In this document: piece by piece, positions 42,586-50,860 of the stretch | Layout: every line of letters begins with the position of its first letter | How positions within the stretch are numbered: the stretch's first letter is position 1 | Position numbers and translations under genes: made by a program | The notes under the pieces: model-generated | What the model was told of the DNA's origin: nothing | Seen by the model: the letters and a program-made list of their open reading frames with translations, nothing else | Database searches by the model: none | Source of the DNA: Paramesorhizobium sp049065735 | GTDB lineage: Bacteria; Pseudomonadota; Alphaproteobacteria; Rhizobiales; Rhizobiaceae | Assembly (NCBI RefSeq): GCF_049065735.1 | Contig: NZ_JBAKHD010000003.1 | Location: 1 to 64,000, forward strand | Direction: 5' to 3' | DNA length: 64,000 nt

Positions 42586-42704
42586 GATTCAGGTCAGGGC
42601 GAGTCGAAAATGGTGGCTTTCGAGAACCGGAGCGCAGCGTACTTTAGTACGTGAGCACCGGAAGCGCAGAAAGACGCCATTTGCAGGCCGCCCTCACCTG
42701 AATC
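42586..42704. repeat. Palindromic repeat, family 3, between fliE and flgG
   Basis: 119 bp with 15-bp terminal inverted repeats GATTCAGGTCAGGGC / GCCCTCACCTGAATC (one mismatch). A central palindrome CGTACTTTAGTACG (42638-42651) is flanked by CCGG on both sides. It starts 4 bp after the fliE stop. I recall such GTAC-centred elements as common in Rhizobiales; this is from memory. Confidence 0.85.
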
Positions 42705-42708
42705 AGGC

Positions 42709-43044
42709 CTAAATCTGCATCCGGCTGATTTCGAGATATGCCTGCACGATCTTGTCGCGGATGGCGATGGCGGTTTGGAGCGACTGCTCGGCCTCCATGA
42801 TTGAGCTGACCACTTCACGCGCCGGCACGTCGCCGGTCATCGAGGAGATGGACGTGGCCTCGGCGGCCCGGAGCTTGTCGCCGGTGGCGCTCGTCAGTTG
42901 CGAGAGCACGTCGCCGAAGGAAGCGCCGCTGCCGGATTCAACCGGCTTGGGCGCGACCGCGCCGGTTTGGCCGCCATTGACGACCTCGCTGAGGTTCGAC
43001 AGCGCATTGCGGGTGGAGACACTCAACAGAGAATCGATCATCAC
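42709..43044 (-). CDS. fliE: Flagellar hook-basal body protein FliE
   Basis: Protein of 111 residues linking MS ring and rod. The C-terminal motif VVSSIMEAEQSLQTAIAIRDKIVQAYLEISRMQI is the FliE core. It overlaps flgC by 4 bp and is followed after 4 bp by the family-3 repeat. Confidence 0.95.
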   Translation of the reverse strand: MMIDSLLSVSTRNALSNLSEVVNGGQTGAVAPKPVESGSGASFGDVLSQLTSATGDKLRAAEATSISSMTGDVPAREVVSSIMEAEQSLQTAIAIRDKIVQAYLEISRMQI

Positions 43045-43460
43045 GAGTTCCTCAATAGGTCGATGGTCATGGCGATCATCTCGCGGGCCTGCTTGATCAC
43101 CTGAAGATTGGCTTCATACGAACGGTTCGCCTCCCGCATGTCGGCCATTTCGACCACCATGTTGACATTGGGATATTTGACATAGCCGCGTGCGTCCGCC
43201 GCCGGATGGCTCGGGTCGTACTGCTCGGTGAAAGGCGAGGAGTCGGTGCCGACCTCGGCGACGCGCACCTCCTGCGTGCCCGTCGTATGTTCGAGCTCGG
43301 TGCGGAACGAGACGGTCTTGCGCCGGTAAGGTTCGGCCTCCGGCGTCTTGCCCGTCGATTGCGCGTTGGCGATATTCTCGGAAACGATGCGCAGGCGCGT
43401 CGATTGGGCCGAAAGCCCCGACGCCGCCACCTTCAACGCGCTGACGATTGGATCGGCCAT
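43041..43460 (-). CDS. flgC: Proximal rod protein FlgC
   Basis: Rod protein of 139 residues beginning MADPIVSALKVAASGLSAQSTRLRIVSENIANAQSTG and ending MREANRSYEANLQVIKQAREMIAMTIDLLRNS, both typical of FlgC. The open frame extends much further upstream through flgB in another frame; this ATG is the family start. It follows flgB by 5 bp. Confidence 0.96.
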   Translation of the reverse strand: MADPIVSALKVAASGLSAQSTRLRIVSENIANAQSTGKTPEAEPYRRKTVSFRTELEHTTGTQEVRVAEVGTDSSPFTEQYDPSHPAADARGYVKYPNVNMVVEMADMREANRSYEANLQVIKQAREMIAMTIDLLRNS

Positions 43461-43465
43461 GGCCC

Positions 43466-43846
43466 CTACCCCCTTACCGCCGCCAGCATCATGCGGTGAA
43501 ACGCCTTGACGATGCTGGTGTTGAGCGAGAATTCGCGGTTCACTTCGCCGGCCTTCATCATTTCCTGTTCCAGGTCGACGGTGTTGCCGGAATGGGTCGT
43601 CTCGCTTACATCCTCCTGGCGCATCTGCACCGCGCTGATGCCGCTGGCATTGACTTCCAGATGGTGCGGATCGGTCGCGGCCATGCTGAGCTGCGTCTTT
43701 TCGAGCACGTCGGTGAAGGGATCGACATCCCGCGCGCGAAAGCCCGGCGTGTTGGCATTGGCCACATTGCCCGCAATCGCCGCTTGCTTCACGGACAGCC
43801 ACTGCGCCTGCCGCGACGCGAGATCGAAGAGATGGATGGGTCCCAT
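43466..43846 (-). CDS. flgB: Proximal rod protein FlgB
   Basis: Rod protein of 126 residues with the family stretch RQAQWLSVKQAAIAGNVANANTPGFRARD. It is the first gene of the ten-gene operon flgB-flgC-fliE-flgG-flgA-flgI-motE-flgH-fliL-fliP. A weak match to the FtcR box lies 52 bp upstream (43899-43920). Confidence 0.95.
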   Translation of the reverse strand: MGPIHLFDLASRQAQWLSVKQAAIAGNVANANTPGFRARDVDPFTDVLEKTQLSMAATDPHHLEVNASGISAVQMRQEDVSETTHSGNTVDLEQEMMKAGEVNREFSLNTSIVKAFHRMMLAAVRG

Positions 43847-43898
43847 AGAGATATCCCGCCAGTTACCTCATTTACTAAGCGTTAACCTACGCCCCGAA

Positions 43899-43920
43899 TC
43901 TTGTGTGAGGCTTGCGCTGA
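43899..43920 (-). promoter_or_regulatory. Weak candidate FtcR box before flgB
   Basis: Leftward it reads TCAGCGCAAGC then CTCACACAAGA. The first half shares GCGCAAGC with the strong sites; the second half matches poorly. The position before the flgB operon supports it. Confidence is low because GCGCAAGC also occurs by chance in coding DNA. Confidence 0.35.
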
Positions 43921-43976
43921 GCTGACGGGCGGTATAGGCAGGGTTCATCTTCACCGCCGACCAGGGAGGTGCGCCG

Positions 43977-44030
43977 ATGTTCAAGGCATTCGAGATGACC
44001 GCGCTCGCTGGTTTCGGGCCGAACGGCTGA
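43977..44030 (+). CDS. Possible 17-residue peptide upstream of the acetyltransferase
   Basis: MFKAFEMTALAGFGPNG follows a good ribosome site (AGGGAGG). It ends 87 bp before the acetyltransferase start, whose own ribosome site is poor. It may be a leader peptide or chance. No other gene is visible in 43847-44117. Confidence 0.25.
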   Translation: MFKAFEMTALAGFGPNG

Positions 44031-44117
44031 CCGCTTCAGCGAGCATTCCCAATTCATCAAGGCATCAGCTTCACGCCCATCGGACGCGTGAGCCGCCTAT
44101 CCATTGGAACTGTTACG

Positions 44118-44591
44118 ATGAAACAGAATGAACAGCCTCGCGCTGCGGATACGCCCGTTGTCACCCTCGAGAAAGTGCGGTGGGAAGATTACGAACACAT
44201 CCTCGCACTCCGTCCCCATGCCCATCAGGCATCTTTCGTGGCGACCAATGAGGAATCACTGGAAGAAGCGGAAGACAATCCCGCCTGCGTTCCGCTCCTC
44301 ATCCGGGCTGCGGGCGAGCCGGTGGGATTTGCCATGTACGCCCTCGACGCCGACGATGGAAATTACTGGATTTACCGCCTCATGATCGACGCCCGCCACC
44401 AAGGCAAGGGATACGGGCGCGCCGCCCTGATCCAGATTCTGGAGTTGCTTTCAAAGCATCCCGATTGCCCCTTCGTCATCCTCGGCCTGCACCCCGACAA
44501 CACGGACGCGCGCAAGCTCTATGAGCAAATCGGATTCCGGATGACGGGCGAAATCATCGGCGGGGAACTGGTGATGAAATACGAATTCTAG
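44118..44591 (+). CDS. GNAT-family N-acetyltransferase
   Basis: Protein of 157 residues with the GNAT acetyl-CoA motif RLMIDARHQGKGYGRAALIQIL and the later motif HPDNTDARKLYEQIGF. The arrangement resembles BltD/SpeG-like polyamine acetyltransferases, but the substrate is unknown. The start MKQNEQPR is uncertain; an in-frame ATG lies 30 nt upstream. It is the only rightward gene between two leftward flagellar operons, so it looks inserted. Confidence 0.85.
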   Translation: MKQNEQPRAADTPVVTLEKVRWEDYEHILALRPHAHQASFVATNEESLEEAEDNPACVPLLIRAAGEPVGFAMYALDADDGNYWIYRLMIDARHQGKGYGRAALIQILELLSKHPDCPFVILGLHPDNTDARKLYEQIGFRMTGEIIGGELVMKYEF

Positions 44592-44639
44592 CTGGAGCTT
44601 CCAAGGGCGAAGGCGCTGGGCGCGATTCTGAACAAAAGT

Positions 44640-45212
44640 CTACTGCGCCAGCTCGATCACATCCCCCGCCGATGTCTTGAGCTGCCACGTCCCAGCGCCC
44701 TCGCTTCGGCTTACAGCGACAAGCGTGCTTCCATCAGGCAAGAGTGAGCCCTTTTCGACGAACCAATAGCCCGAGGCGTCCTCGATCATTGCCATGCCGC
44801 CCACCACCTCGCGCAGGTAGAAGACCGGCTTTTCCGGATAAGGCTGGTTCTCGGGCGACGCCTCGTCCACGCCCGGCGCGCGCGGCTGGCCCTTGCCGTT
44901 GGACATGGTGGAGCCGGTCGGGTTGGTGTCGAGCTGCGGGGTGGCGGCGATGGTCTCCGATGGCAGGAATGGTCCCGGCTTGCGGAAAACCGTCTGCTTG
45001 GAGCGGTCGAGCGGGTCGCGGATGTTCTTCGGCTCAGCATTCTGCGGCGGTGTGTCCGCACGATCCCAATAGACGATGAAGGGCAGCATGGCGCAGCCCG
45101 CCGCCAGCGCCACGCCCGCCGCCTTCAGATAGCCATCGATCACCTTCGCCGTCCCGAACAGACCGGTCACGGAATCGATGGCTGGCTTGATGTTCTCTTC
45201 CTCACGGCTCAT
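44640..45212 (-). CDS. Conserved hypothetical membrane protein cotranscribed with fliI
   Basis: Protein of 190 residues with one membrane segment (KAAGVALAAGCAMLPFIVYW, near residues 30-49), a Pro/Asn-rich middle and a C-terminal domain (VFYLREVVGGMAMIEDASGYWFVEKGSLLPDGSTLVAVSRSEG) that is likely periplasmic. It overlaps fliI by 4 bp, so it belongs to the flagellar operon. I do not recognise a function. Confidence 0.75.
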   Translation of the reverse strand: MSREEENIKPAIDSVTGLFGTAKVIDGYLKAAGVALAAGCAMLPFIVYWDRADTPPQNAEPKNIRDPLDRSKQTVFRKPGPFLPSETIAATPQLDTNPTGSTMSNGKGQPRAPGVDEASPENQPYPEKPVFYLREVVGGMAMIEDASGYWFVEKGSLLPDGSTLVAVSRSEGAGTWQLKTSAGDVIELAQ

Positions 45213-46564
45213 GCGGCGGACTCCTTACCACGTAAAGCGGCAGCAAGATCGTTATAGGGATCGGTGGAAACCGGCGTTTCCGGCGTCTGCCGCATCGCCT
45301 CGTAAATCTTCGGCACCAGCGCCACCGCCTGGTCGAGCAGGCCATCGCTGCCCGCCTGATAGGCGCCGATGGCGCGCAGGTCCCGCGTTTCCTCGAAGCG
45401 GGCGATCATTCCGCGCAGCTGGCTGACCAGCTTTTTCTGCTCCGGCGTCCAGCCATATTGCGCCAGACGCGAGACAGAGCCGGGAATGTCCACCGCCGGG
45501 AACCGCCCCTGCGCCGCGATGCCGCGCTCCAGCACGATATGTCCGTCGAGCGTGCCGCGAATGGCGTCCGAGACGGGGTCATTATGATCGTCGCCATCGA
45601 CCAGCACCGAGTAGATGCCGGTGATCGTGCCGCTGCCTTCCAGCCCCGGCCCTGCCCGTTCCAGCAGGCGCGGCAGCTGGCTGAACACGCTCGGCGGATA
45701 GCCGCGCGAGACCGGCGGCTCCTCCGCCGCAATCGCCACTTCCCGCGCGGCATGGGCGAAGCGCGTTACCGAGTCGACGATCAGCAGCACATTCTCGCCC
45801 CGGTCGCGGAAATATTCGGCGATGGCCGTCGCGGTGTTGGGCGCAAGCCGCCGCATCATCGGGCTCTCGTCGCTGGTGGCGACCACCGTGACTGTCTTGC
45901 CGAGCTTTCCGGCCATGGTGTCCTCGAGCATGTCGCGCACTTCGCGTCCGCGCTCGCCCGTGAGCGCCAGCACCACCGTATCGAAATCCGCGGCCTTCGC
46001 CATCATGGCAAGCAGTGTCGATTTGCCGACGCCCGACCCTGCAAAGATACCGAGGCGCTGGCCGAAACAGATCGGCGTAAAGATGTCGATGACATTGACG
46101 CCGGTGCGCAAACGCTTGTCCACCCGCGCGCGGCGCATGGCGGCGGGCGGCGCGCTGTCGGCAGGCATGGGGGCATCGCCCGGCGTCAAAGGCCCCTTGC
46201 CGTCGAGCGGGCCGCCCAGCGCATCGATCACCCTGCCCTTCCACTCCGGCGAAGGCGCGATGCGCCATGCCCCATCGGGAAACACCGGCGCGCCCAGCGC
46301 GGGCACCACGCGGTCGTCGAACGGCTTCACCAGCACATGGGTTTCGGCCACGCGGATGACCTCGCCGCGATAGAGCCGCTCGCCGCAGCGCATCATCACC
46401 CCGTCGCCCAGCGTCGCCGCCCGCGACAGGCCGCGCACCGCCACCGCCGAGCGCGAGACGTCGCTGACCGTTCCGCCCATGCCGGTAAGCGGCGACGGCG
46501 CGGCGCTCTCGCGGCGCATGAAGGCCGCAAGCCGTTGCAAGGGGAGCGAAGCCGCCGTCGTCAT
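45209..46564 (-). CDS. fliI: Flagellum-specific ATPase FliI
   Basis: Export ATPase of 451 residues. Walker A GSGVGKST and Walker B LLIVDSVTRFAHA are present, with the family segment SRGYPPSVFSQLPRLLERAG. I start at MTTAASLPLQRL, whose ATG shares one base with the flgF stop (TAATG). The open frame continues upstream only as a shadow of flgF and repeat DNA. Confidence 0.96.
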   Translation of the reverse strand: MTTAASLPLQRLAAFMRRESAAPSPLTGMGGTVSDVSRSAVAVRGLSRAATLGDGVMMRCGERLYRGEVIRVAETHVLVKPFDDRVVPALGAPVFPDGAWRIAPSPEWKGRVIDALGGPLDGKGPLTPGDAPMPADSAPPAAMRRARVDKRLRTGVNVIDIFTPICFGQRLGIFAGSGVGKSTLLAMMAKAADFDTVVLALTGERGREVRDMLEDTMAGKLGKTVTVVATSDESPMMRRLAPNTATAIAEYFRDRGENVLLIVDSVTRFAHAAREVAIAAEEPPVSRGYPPSVFSQLPRLLERAGPGLEGSGTITGIYSVLVDGDDHNDPVSDAIRGTLDGHIVLERGIAAQGRFPAVDIPGSVSRLAQYGWTPEQKKLVSQLRGMIARFEETRDLRAIGAYQAGSDGLLDQAVALVPKIYEAMRQTPETPVSTDPYNDLAAALRGKESAA

Positions 46565-47289
46565 TACGCCTTCGAGCCGAGCGTCTTGACCGCTTCGGTC
46601 AGGGTGTTTTCCTGCTGCCGGAGCAGCGCGTCCACCTGCTCGAAGGCGCGGCTGACGGCGATGAGCCGCGTCATCTCGGTGACGCCATCGACATTGGAAC
46701 CCTCGATGGCGCCCTGCACCACACCGACGCTGGAATCGTCCACCACCGCCTGCGCCGGAATATCGGAAATGACGGCGGAATTGCCCGCATAGGTGAGATT
46801 GGCTTCCTTCGGAATGGAAAACAGGCCGATGCCGCCCACCTGCGCGCCATTCTGATAGATCACGCCATCGGATGAAATTTTCGGCGCACCGGCATTGGGA
46901 TTGATGGCGATAGGCTGCCCGCCTGCATCCAACACCGAGTGGCCCATCACGGTGACGAGCTGCCCGTCCGGCGTCATCTGCATGCGCCCGTCGCGGGTGT
47001 AGGCTTGCCCCTGCGGCGTCAGGATCGACAGCCACGCCTCGCCCTTGACAGCCACATCGAACGGATTGTCCGTCTGGATGACCGGCCCGCCTTCGGTGCG
47101 GATATAGCTCTTGCCGGCGGAAGCGAAAGCGACATCGTCGCTCGCCTTCATGGAGACGAGCGAGTCGAACTTCGTGCCCTCGCCGCGAAAGCCCACGGTG
47201 GACATATTCGCCACATTGTTTGCGATGGCGTCCATCCGGCGCTCCAGCGAAATCTGCGCGGAAAGCCCGACATAGATGGAATTTTGCAT
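46564..47289 (-). CDS. flgF: Proximal rod protein FlgF
   Basis: Rod protein of 241 residues starting MQNSIYVGLSAQISLERRMDAIANNVANMSTVGFRGE, the FlgF-type signature, with a C-terminus NVDGVTEMTRLIAVSRAFEQVDALLRQQENTLTEAVKTLG. A family-1 repeat sits 41 bp before its start, between it and the DUF1217 gene. Confidence 0.94.
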   Translation of the reverse strand: MQNSIYVGLSAQISLERRMDAIANNVANMSTVGFRGEGTKFDSLVSMKASDDVAFASAGKSYIRTEGGPVIQTDNPFDVAVKGEAWLSILTPQGQAYTRDGRMQMTPDGQLVTVMGHSVLDAGGQPIAINPNAGAPKISSDGVIYQNGAQVGGIGLFSIPKEANLTYAGNSAVISDIPAQAVVDDSSVGVVQGAIEGSNVDGVTEMTRLIAVSRAFEQVDALLRQQENTLTEAVKTLGSKA

Positions 47290-47330
47290 GGTTATTGCCC
47301 CTTTTGTTTAAAGGGAAGCACCGAGAGGTC

Positions 47331-47489
47331 ACCCCCCTCTGCCCTGCCGGGCATCTCCCCGTCAAGGGGGGAGATCAGGCCTTCATCGGCGTTCAGCGCC
47401 AATCGCTGACGTTGCAGGACGAAAGCCGAGCCTCGTGCCAGCCAATCTCCCCCCTTGAGGGGGAGATGCCCGGCAGGGCAGAGGGGGGT
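47331..47489. repeat. Palindromic repeat, family 1, copy E (DUF1217 gene to flgF)
   Basis: 159 bp with the full pair of arms. It fills the gap between the DUF1217 gene and flgF without entering a coding frame. The leader it gives flgF would contain two strong hairpins. Confidence 0.9.
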
Positions 47490-47523
47490 AATCGGATGAA
47501 CGCAAACGGTTCCCATGATGCGA

Positions 47524-48312
47524 TTACCTCCCGCCCGGCTTGAAACTTTGCAGCGTGGTGAGAATGTCCATGGAGATCCCCACCGATGATGTGCCGCCCA
47601 GAAGTAGCGAGGCGATGGATGAGGTGCTGCCTGCCGATGGATTGTTCATCTCGTACATTGCGGAGAAGCGGGTAAGGAACTTCTCCATTTCCTTGGGGTC
47701 CGACAATGATGCGATGTCGAGCCGGTCCTCGATCATCTTGGCCTGCTTGTCGATATCTGCATTGGAGACGAATGAGGGAATGCCGAGCGCCGTCTGCACC
47801 ACCTGGAGCAGCGCCTTGTCGCCGAGGATTTCATAGGCATTGGTAAGCTTCCCGGCCTTGCGCTGGAAATAGAGCGCCAGCCGCACGCCCTCGTTCTGCT
47901 CCCCTGACTCTTCCTCCAGCGTCTGGCGGATATATTTGTCCACCACGCCCTGCTGCGCCTCCTTGGAGGCGGTGGCCTTGTCGCCCAGCCCGGCGAAATC
48001 GAAGGTGGTGGCGAATTCCTTGTAGCGCTTGTCGACAAGAGTATTCGCCATGCTCTCGCTGTCCGTGACGCCTTCGGTCAGCACCTTGCGGATGAACGCC
48101 TTGGCATAGGCCATGTCCTCCAGCCCATAGGCCTTCATGGCATAGCGATAGAGCCGGTCGTCGGCCATGAAATCATCGATCGTTTTCACATTGCCGATAT
48201 TTTCAAGATAATAGGCCGTCTCGCGCTCGACCAGCGGCTCCTTCGATACCCGCGTCAGCGACCGCGTCATATTGGACGTGATCATGCGATAGCTTGTCAA
48301 TGTATCGACCAT
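47524..48312 (-). CDS. DUF1217-domain flagellar protein
   Basis: Protein of 262 residues that I recognise as the DUF1217 family found in rhizobial flagellar clusters (VDTLTSYRMITSNMTRSLTRVSKEPLVERETAYYLENIGNVKTIDDF...). Its C-terminal end (LLLGGTSSVGISMDILTTLQSFKPGGR) and lack of a signal peptide are compatible with flagellar export. The start follows GGGAG; the open frame 75 nt upstream crosses the candidate FtcR box. It leads the operon DUF1217-flgF-fliI-hypothetical. Function unknown. Confidence 0.85.
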   Translation of the reverse strand: MVDTLTSYRMITSNMTRSLTRVSKEPLVERETAYYLENIGNVKTIDDFMADDRLYRYAMKAYGLEDMAYAKAFIRKVLTEGVTDSESMANTLVDKRYKEFATTFDFAGLGDKATASKEAQQGVVDKYIRQTLEEESGEQNEGVRLALYFQRKAGKLTNAYEILGDKALLQVVQTALGIPSFVSNADIDKQAKMIEDRLDIASLSDPKEMEKFLTRFSAMYEMNNPSAGSTSSIASLLLGGTSSVGISMDILTTLQSFKPGGR

Positions 48313-48343
48313 GCCGCTGCTCCCTTGTGATCGTTTGGGAGCG

Positions 48344-48371
48344 TTTATCGCCCGGAAAGCTTGCCCGAAGC
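48344..48371 (-). promoter_or_regulatory. Candidate FtcR box before the DUF1217-flgF-fliI operon
   Basis: Leftward half-sites are TTCGGGCAAGC and TTTCCGGGCGA. The first differs from the fliF site by one base. It ends 31 bp before the ATG, about the same distance as at flhA, fliF and motA. Confidence 0.55.
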
Positions 48372-48392
48372 TGGCTTTCGCATTCAAGCGTC

Positions 48393-48574
48393 GGCGCTCT
48401 ACGTCGCCCCCTCTGCCCTGCCGGACATCTCCCCCGCGAGGGGGAAGATTACGCCTTCAGAAGCGCGGCGCCCAATCTCAAACGGTGCAGAGTGAGCGCC
48501 GTGAGCCATGCCAGCCAATCGCCCCCCTTGCGGGGAGATGTCCGGCAGGGCAGAGGGGGGCGACGTAGAGCGCC
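48393..48574. repeat. Palindromic repeat, family 1, copy F (longest arms)
   Basis: 182 bp. Its inverted arms extend beyond the usual ends to GGCGCTCTACGTCG / CGACGTAGAGCGCC. It lies between the LysR gene (ends 48587) and the FtcR box of the DUF1217 operon, and could act as a terminator for both strands. Confidence 0.9.
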
Positions 48575-48586
48575 GAGGTGTACCCT

Positions 48587-49450
48587 TTAAGGCCGCCGCC
48601 CCGCGAACAGGTCCGCCTTGCTCTTTATGAACTTCACCATCCGGTCGGCCACGGTGCGGATTTCGCGGCGGTGGCGGTCCTCATTGTTCATGACAAGCCA
48701 TTGGCTATGGCGCAGCTCACCAATTTCCTCGCCGGCCCGCTCCAGTCGCATGTCCTGATCGCCGATAAAGCAGGGCAGCACCGCCGTCCCCGCGCCCGCC
48801 AGCGTGAGGTCGCGCAGCGAGCGGGGCCGGTTGACCGTGACGGTGAGACAATCCGCCCGGTTCTCATGCGGCCAGCGCAAATAAGAGGAGATGGCGTCCT
48901 CCTCGCCAACCGCCAGCCATCGGTCCGCCATGGAGGGATGGGCGCTGCGGGCGCGATAGGCGGCATAGGCGACCTCGCCCAGCCGCACCGCCGCCAGATT
49001 GGGCTCCTGCGGCTCGAAAGCGCGGATACCGATATCGCTTTCCCGGTGCGCGAGGCTCGCGCGCCGTTCCGCGATGTAAAAGTCGAGGCGGAAATCGTCG
49101 CGCTCGGTGCGAATCACCGAGAGGTTCCGCGTCAGGATCCAGGCCAGCCATGTGCCGCAGGCAATGCGCACCAGAGGCGAGCCGCTGCCCTCGCGCCGCC
49201 AGTTCTCGATCCGCCGCGCTGCGCCCTCCATCTCAAGGATCTGCGAAAACAGCGCCGAACCGTCAGCGGTGAGCTGATAGCCGGTGCGGCTGCGGACAAA
49301 GAGCGGGCGCCCCACCGCCGCCTCGAAATCGAGCATCCGGCGGCTGATCGTGGCAGGGCTGAGACCTGTGACCCCAGCCGCGCCAGACAGCCCGCCATGG
49401 CGCGCGACATGCATGAAGAGTTCGTATGCATCCCAACCGGTGTTTTTCAT
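48587..49450 (-). CDS. LysR-family transcriptional regulator
   Basis: Regulator of 287 residues. The N-terminal helix-turn-helix AYELFMHVARHGGLSGAAGVTGLSPATISRRMLDFEAAVGRPLF spans residues 6-50, with a LysR substrate-binding domain after it. I start at MKNTGWDAYELF; the frame extends 52 codons upstream without a ribosome site. It diverges from a possible 55-residue gene at 49539. Nothing ties it to motility; the target is unknown. Confidence 0.88.
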   Translation of the reverse strand: MKNTGWDAYELFMHVARHGGLSGAAGVTGLSPATISRRMLDFEAAVGRPLFVRSRTGYQLTADGSALFSQILEMEGAARRIENWRREGSGSPLVRIACGTWLAWILTRNLSVIRTERDDFRLDFYIAERRASLAHRESDIGIRAFEPQEPNLAAVRLGEVAYAAYRARSAHPSMADRWLAVGEEDAISSYLRWPHENRADCLTVTVNRPRSLRDLTLAGAGTAVLPCFIGDQDMRLERAGEEIGELRHSQWLVMNNEDRHRREIRTVADRMVKFIKSKADLFAGRRP

Positions 49451-49538
49451 GGATGAAAAACATAGCCGGATTTGCCAGGTACAAAAAGAAGATTTTGGCG
49501 CATAGGAAAGACGACGGCTTTTCCAAAAGGAGTTTCCC

Positions 49539-49706
49539 ATGCGTGAGAATGTCGTCGCCTCCCTTCTTAATACCGGACGCCAGCGGGTGAAGAGTGAAAT
49601 CAGCAATCTACAGGCGGAGGATGCGTTTTATAAAGAGTTCGGCGATCCCTTGCCGCGGTGGTTGAGGGTTTTGGGGCGGTTGCTGGCGAGGCGGTGCTAA
49701 AATGAT
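49539..49706 (+). CDS. Possible 55-residue protein divergent from the LysR gene
   Basis: MRENVVASLLNTGRQRVKSE... continues with QAEDAFYKEFGDPLPRW and is preceded by an excellent ribosome site (AAGGAG, 7 nt). Codon use looks real and it is mostly helical and charged. LysR regulators often control the divergent gene, so it may be the target. I know no family for it. Confidence 0.45.
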
Positions 49707-49734
49707 TCCAGATGGAACTGTCGGCGGGACAGTA

Positions 49735-49890
49735 CCCCCCTCTGCCCTGCCGGGCATCTCCCCCCTCAAGGGGGGAGATCGGATATCAGGTCCGCTTTCG
49801 CCAATCACAGACGTTGCAGAATAAAGAACCGCCACCGATGCAGGCCAATCTCCCCCCCCCGGGGAGATGTCCGGCAGGACAGAGGGGGGT
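49735..49890. repeat. Palindromic repeat, family 1, copy G (upstream of motA)
   Basis: Full pair of arms. The left end is preceded by GTCGGCGGGACAG, the reverse of the GTCCCGCC extension seen after copies A and B, so the true element is slightly longer than the arms. It ends 36 bp before the candidate FtcR box of motA. Confidence 0.9.
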
Positions 49891-49925
49891 GAGCGCCGTA
49901 CGCCTCCGCCAGACTCCCCCGACAA

Positions 49926-49953
49926 GCTTCGCGCAAGCCGCCCGCTCTATCAC
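49926..49953 (+). promoter_or_regulatory. Candidate FtcR box before motA
   Basis: Half-sites are TTCGCGCAAGC, identical to the fliF and flhA copies, then CGCCCGCTCTA. It ends 33 bp before the motA TTG. It is the only strong copy on the plus strand, matching the direction of the motA operon. Confidence 0.6.
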
Positions 49954-49986
49954 TGCGCGTGACCATACCCGCAGGAGAGAAAAGCT

Positions 49987-50859
49987 TTGGGCATTATCAT
50001 CGGCCTCGTTGTCACCCTCGGCTGCATGCTCGGCGGCTTCATCGCCATGGGCGGGCATATCAGCGTGCTCATCCAGCCCTGGGAGTTCGTGATCATCCTC
50101 GGCGCGGCGCTCGGCACCTTTCTCGTCGCCAATCCGTTTTCTACCGTCAAGGACACGGGCAAGGCCTGCATGGAGGCGTTCACCAATGCCGTGCCGAAGC
50201 AGCGCGACTATCTGGATATTCTGGGCGTGCTCTACAGCCTGATGCGCGAACTGCGCTCCAAATCGCGCAACGAGGTCGAGGTCCATGTCGACAATCCGCA
50301 GGAATCGCCGATTTTCCAGGCCTTCCCCAGCGTGCTTAAGAACCAGGACCTGACCAACTTCATCTGCGATTATTGCCGCCTCATCCTCATGGGCAATGCC
50401 CGCTCGCATGAGATCGAGGCGCTGATGGACGAGGAAATCCAGACCATTTCGCGCGACAAGCTGAAATCCTACAGCGCCATGGTCTCCGTCTCGGAGGGCC
50501 TGCCAGCCCTCGGCATCGTCGCCGCCGTGCTCGGCGTCATCAAGGCCATGGGCGCGCTCGATCAGTCACCGGAAGTGCTGGGCCATCTGATCGGCGCGGC
50601 GCTGGTCGGCACCTTCGCCGGTATTTTCTTCTCCTATGCCGTGATCGGCCCCATCGCCACCAAGATCAAGACGACGCGCGAGAAGAACAACCGGCTCTAT
50701 ATCGTCGTCAAGCAGACGCTGCTCGCTTATATGAACGGCGCGCTGCCGCAGATCGCCCTCGAATATGGACGCAAGACCATCTCCTCCTACGACCGCCCCT
50801 CCATCGACGTGGTCGAGCAGGAGACATTGACCAGCGTTCCCACGCAGCAGGCGGCATGA
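49987..50859 (+). CDS. motA: Flagellar motor stator protein MotA
   Basis: Stator membrane protein of 290 residues with four hydrophobic segments. Family stretches are GIIIGLVVTLGCMLGGFIAMGGHISVLIQPWEFVIILGAALGTF and VSEGLPALGIVAAVLGVIKAMGALD. The start is TTG, 8 nt after AGGAG. It begins the rightward operon motA-fliM-hypothetical-fliN-fliG-flhB and is separated by 17 kb from motB. Confidence 0.96.
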   Translation: MGIIIGLVVTLGCMLGGFIAMGGHISVLIQPWEFVIILGAALGTFLVANPFSTVKDTGKACMEAFTNAVPKQRDYLDILGVLYSLMRELRSKSRNEVEVHVDNPQESPIFQAFPSVLKNQDLTNFICDYCRLILMGNARSHEIEALMDEEIQTISRDKLKSYSAMVSVSEGLPALGIVAAVLGVIKAMGALDQSPEVLGHLIGAALVGTFAGIFFSYAVIGPIATKIKTTREKNNRLYIVVKQTLLAYMNGALPQIALEYGRKTISSYDRPSIDVVEQETLTSVPTQQAA

Positions 50860-50860
50860 G

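Noticed and set aside
45840..45860. GCGCAAGC inside fliI (and similar words in fliF and motC) as further FtcR boxes
   Set aside because: They lie within coding sequence, lack the TTC start and the second half-site, and are expected by chance at this base composition.
45209..47365. 718-codon frame that would fuse extra sequence to FliI
   Set aside because: The part before the FliI start is flgF read in the wrong frame plus repeat DNA. The ATG at 46564 is coupled to the flgF stop and matches FliI.
32042..49890. Family-1 repeats as insertion sequences
   Set aside because: No transposase frame, and the elements are only about 160 bp; they are palindromic repeats, not complete IS elements.
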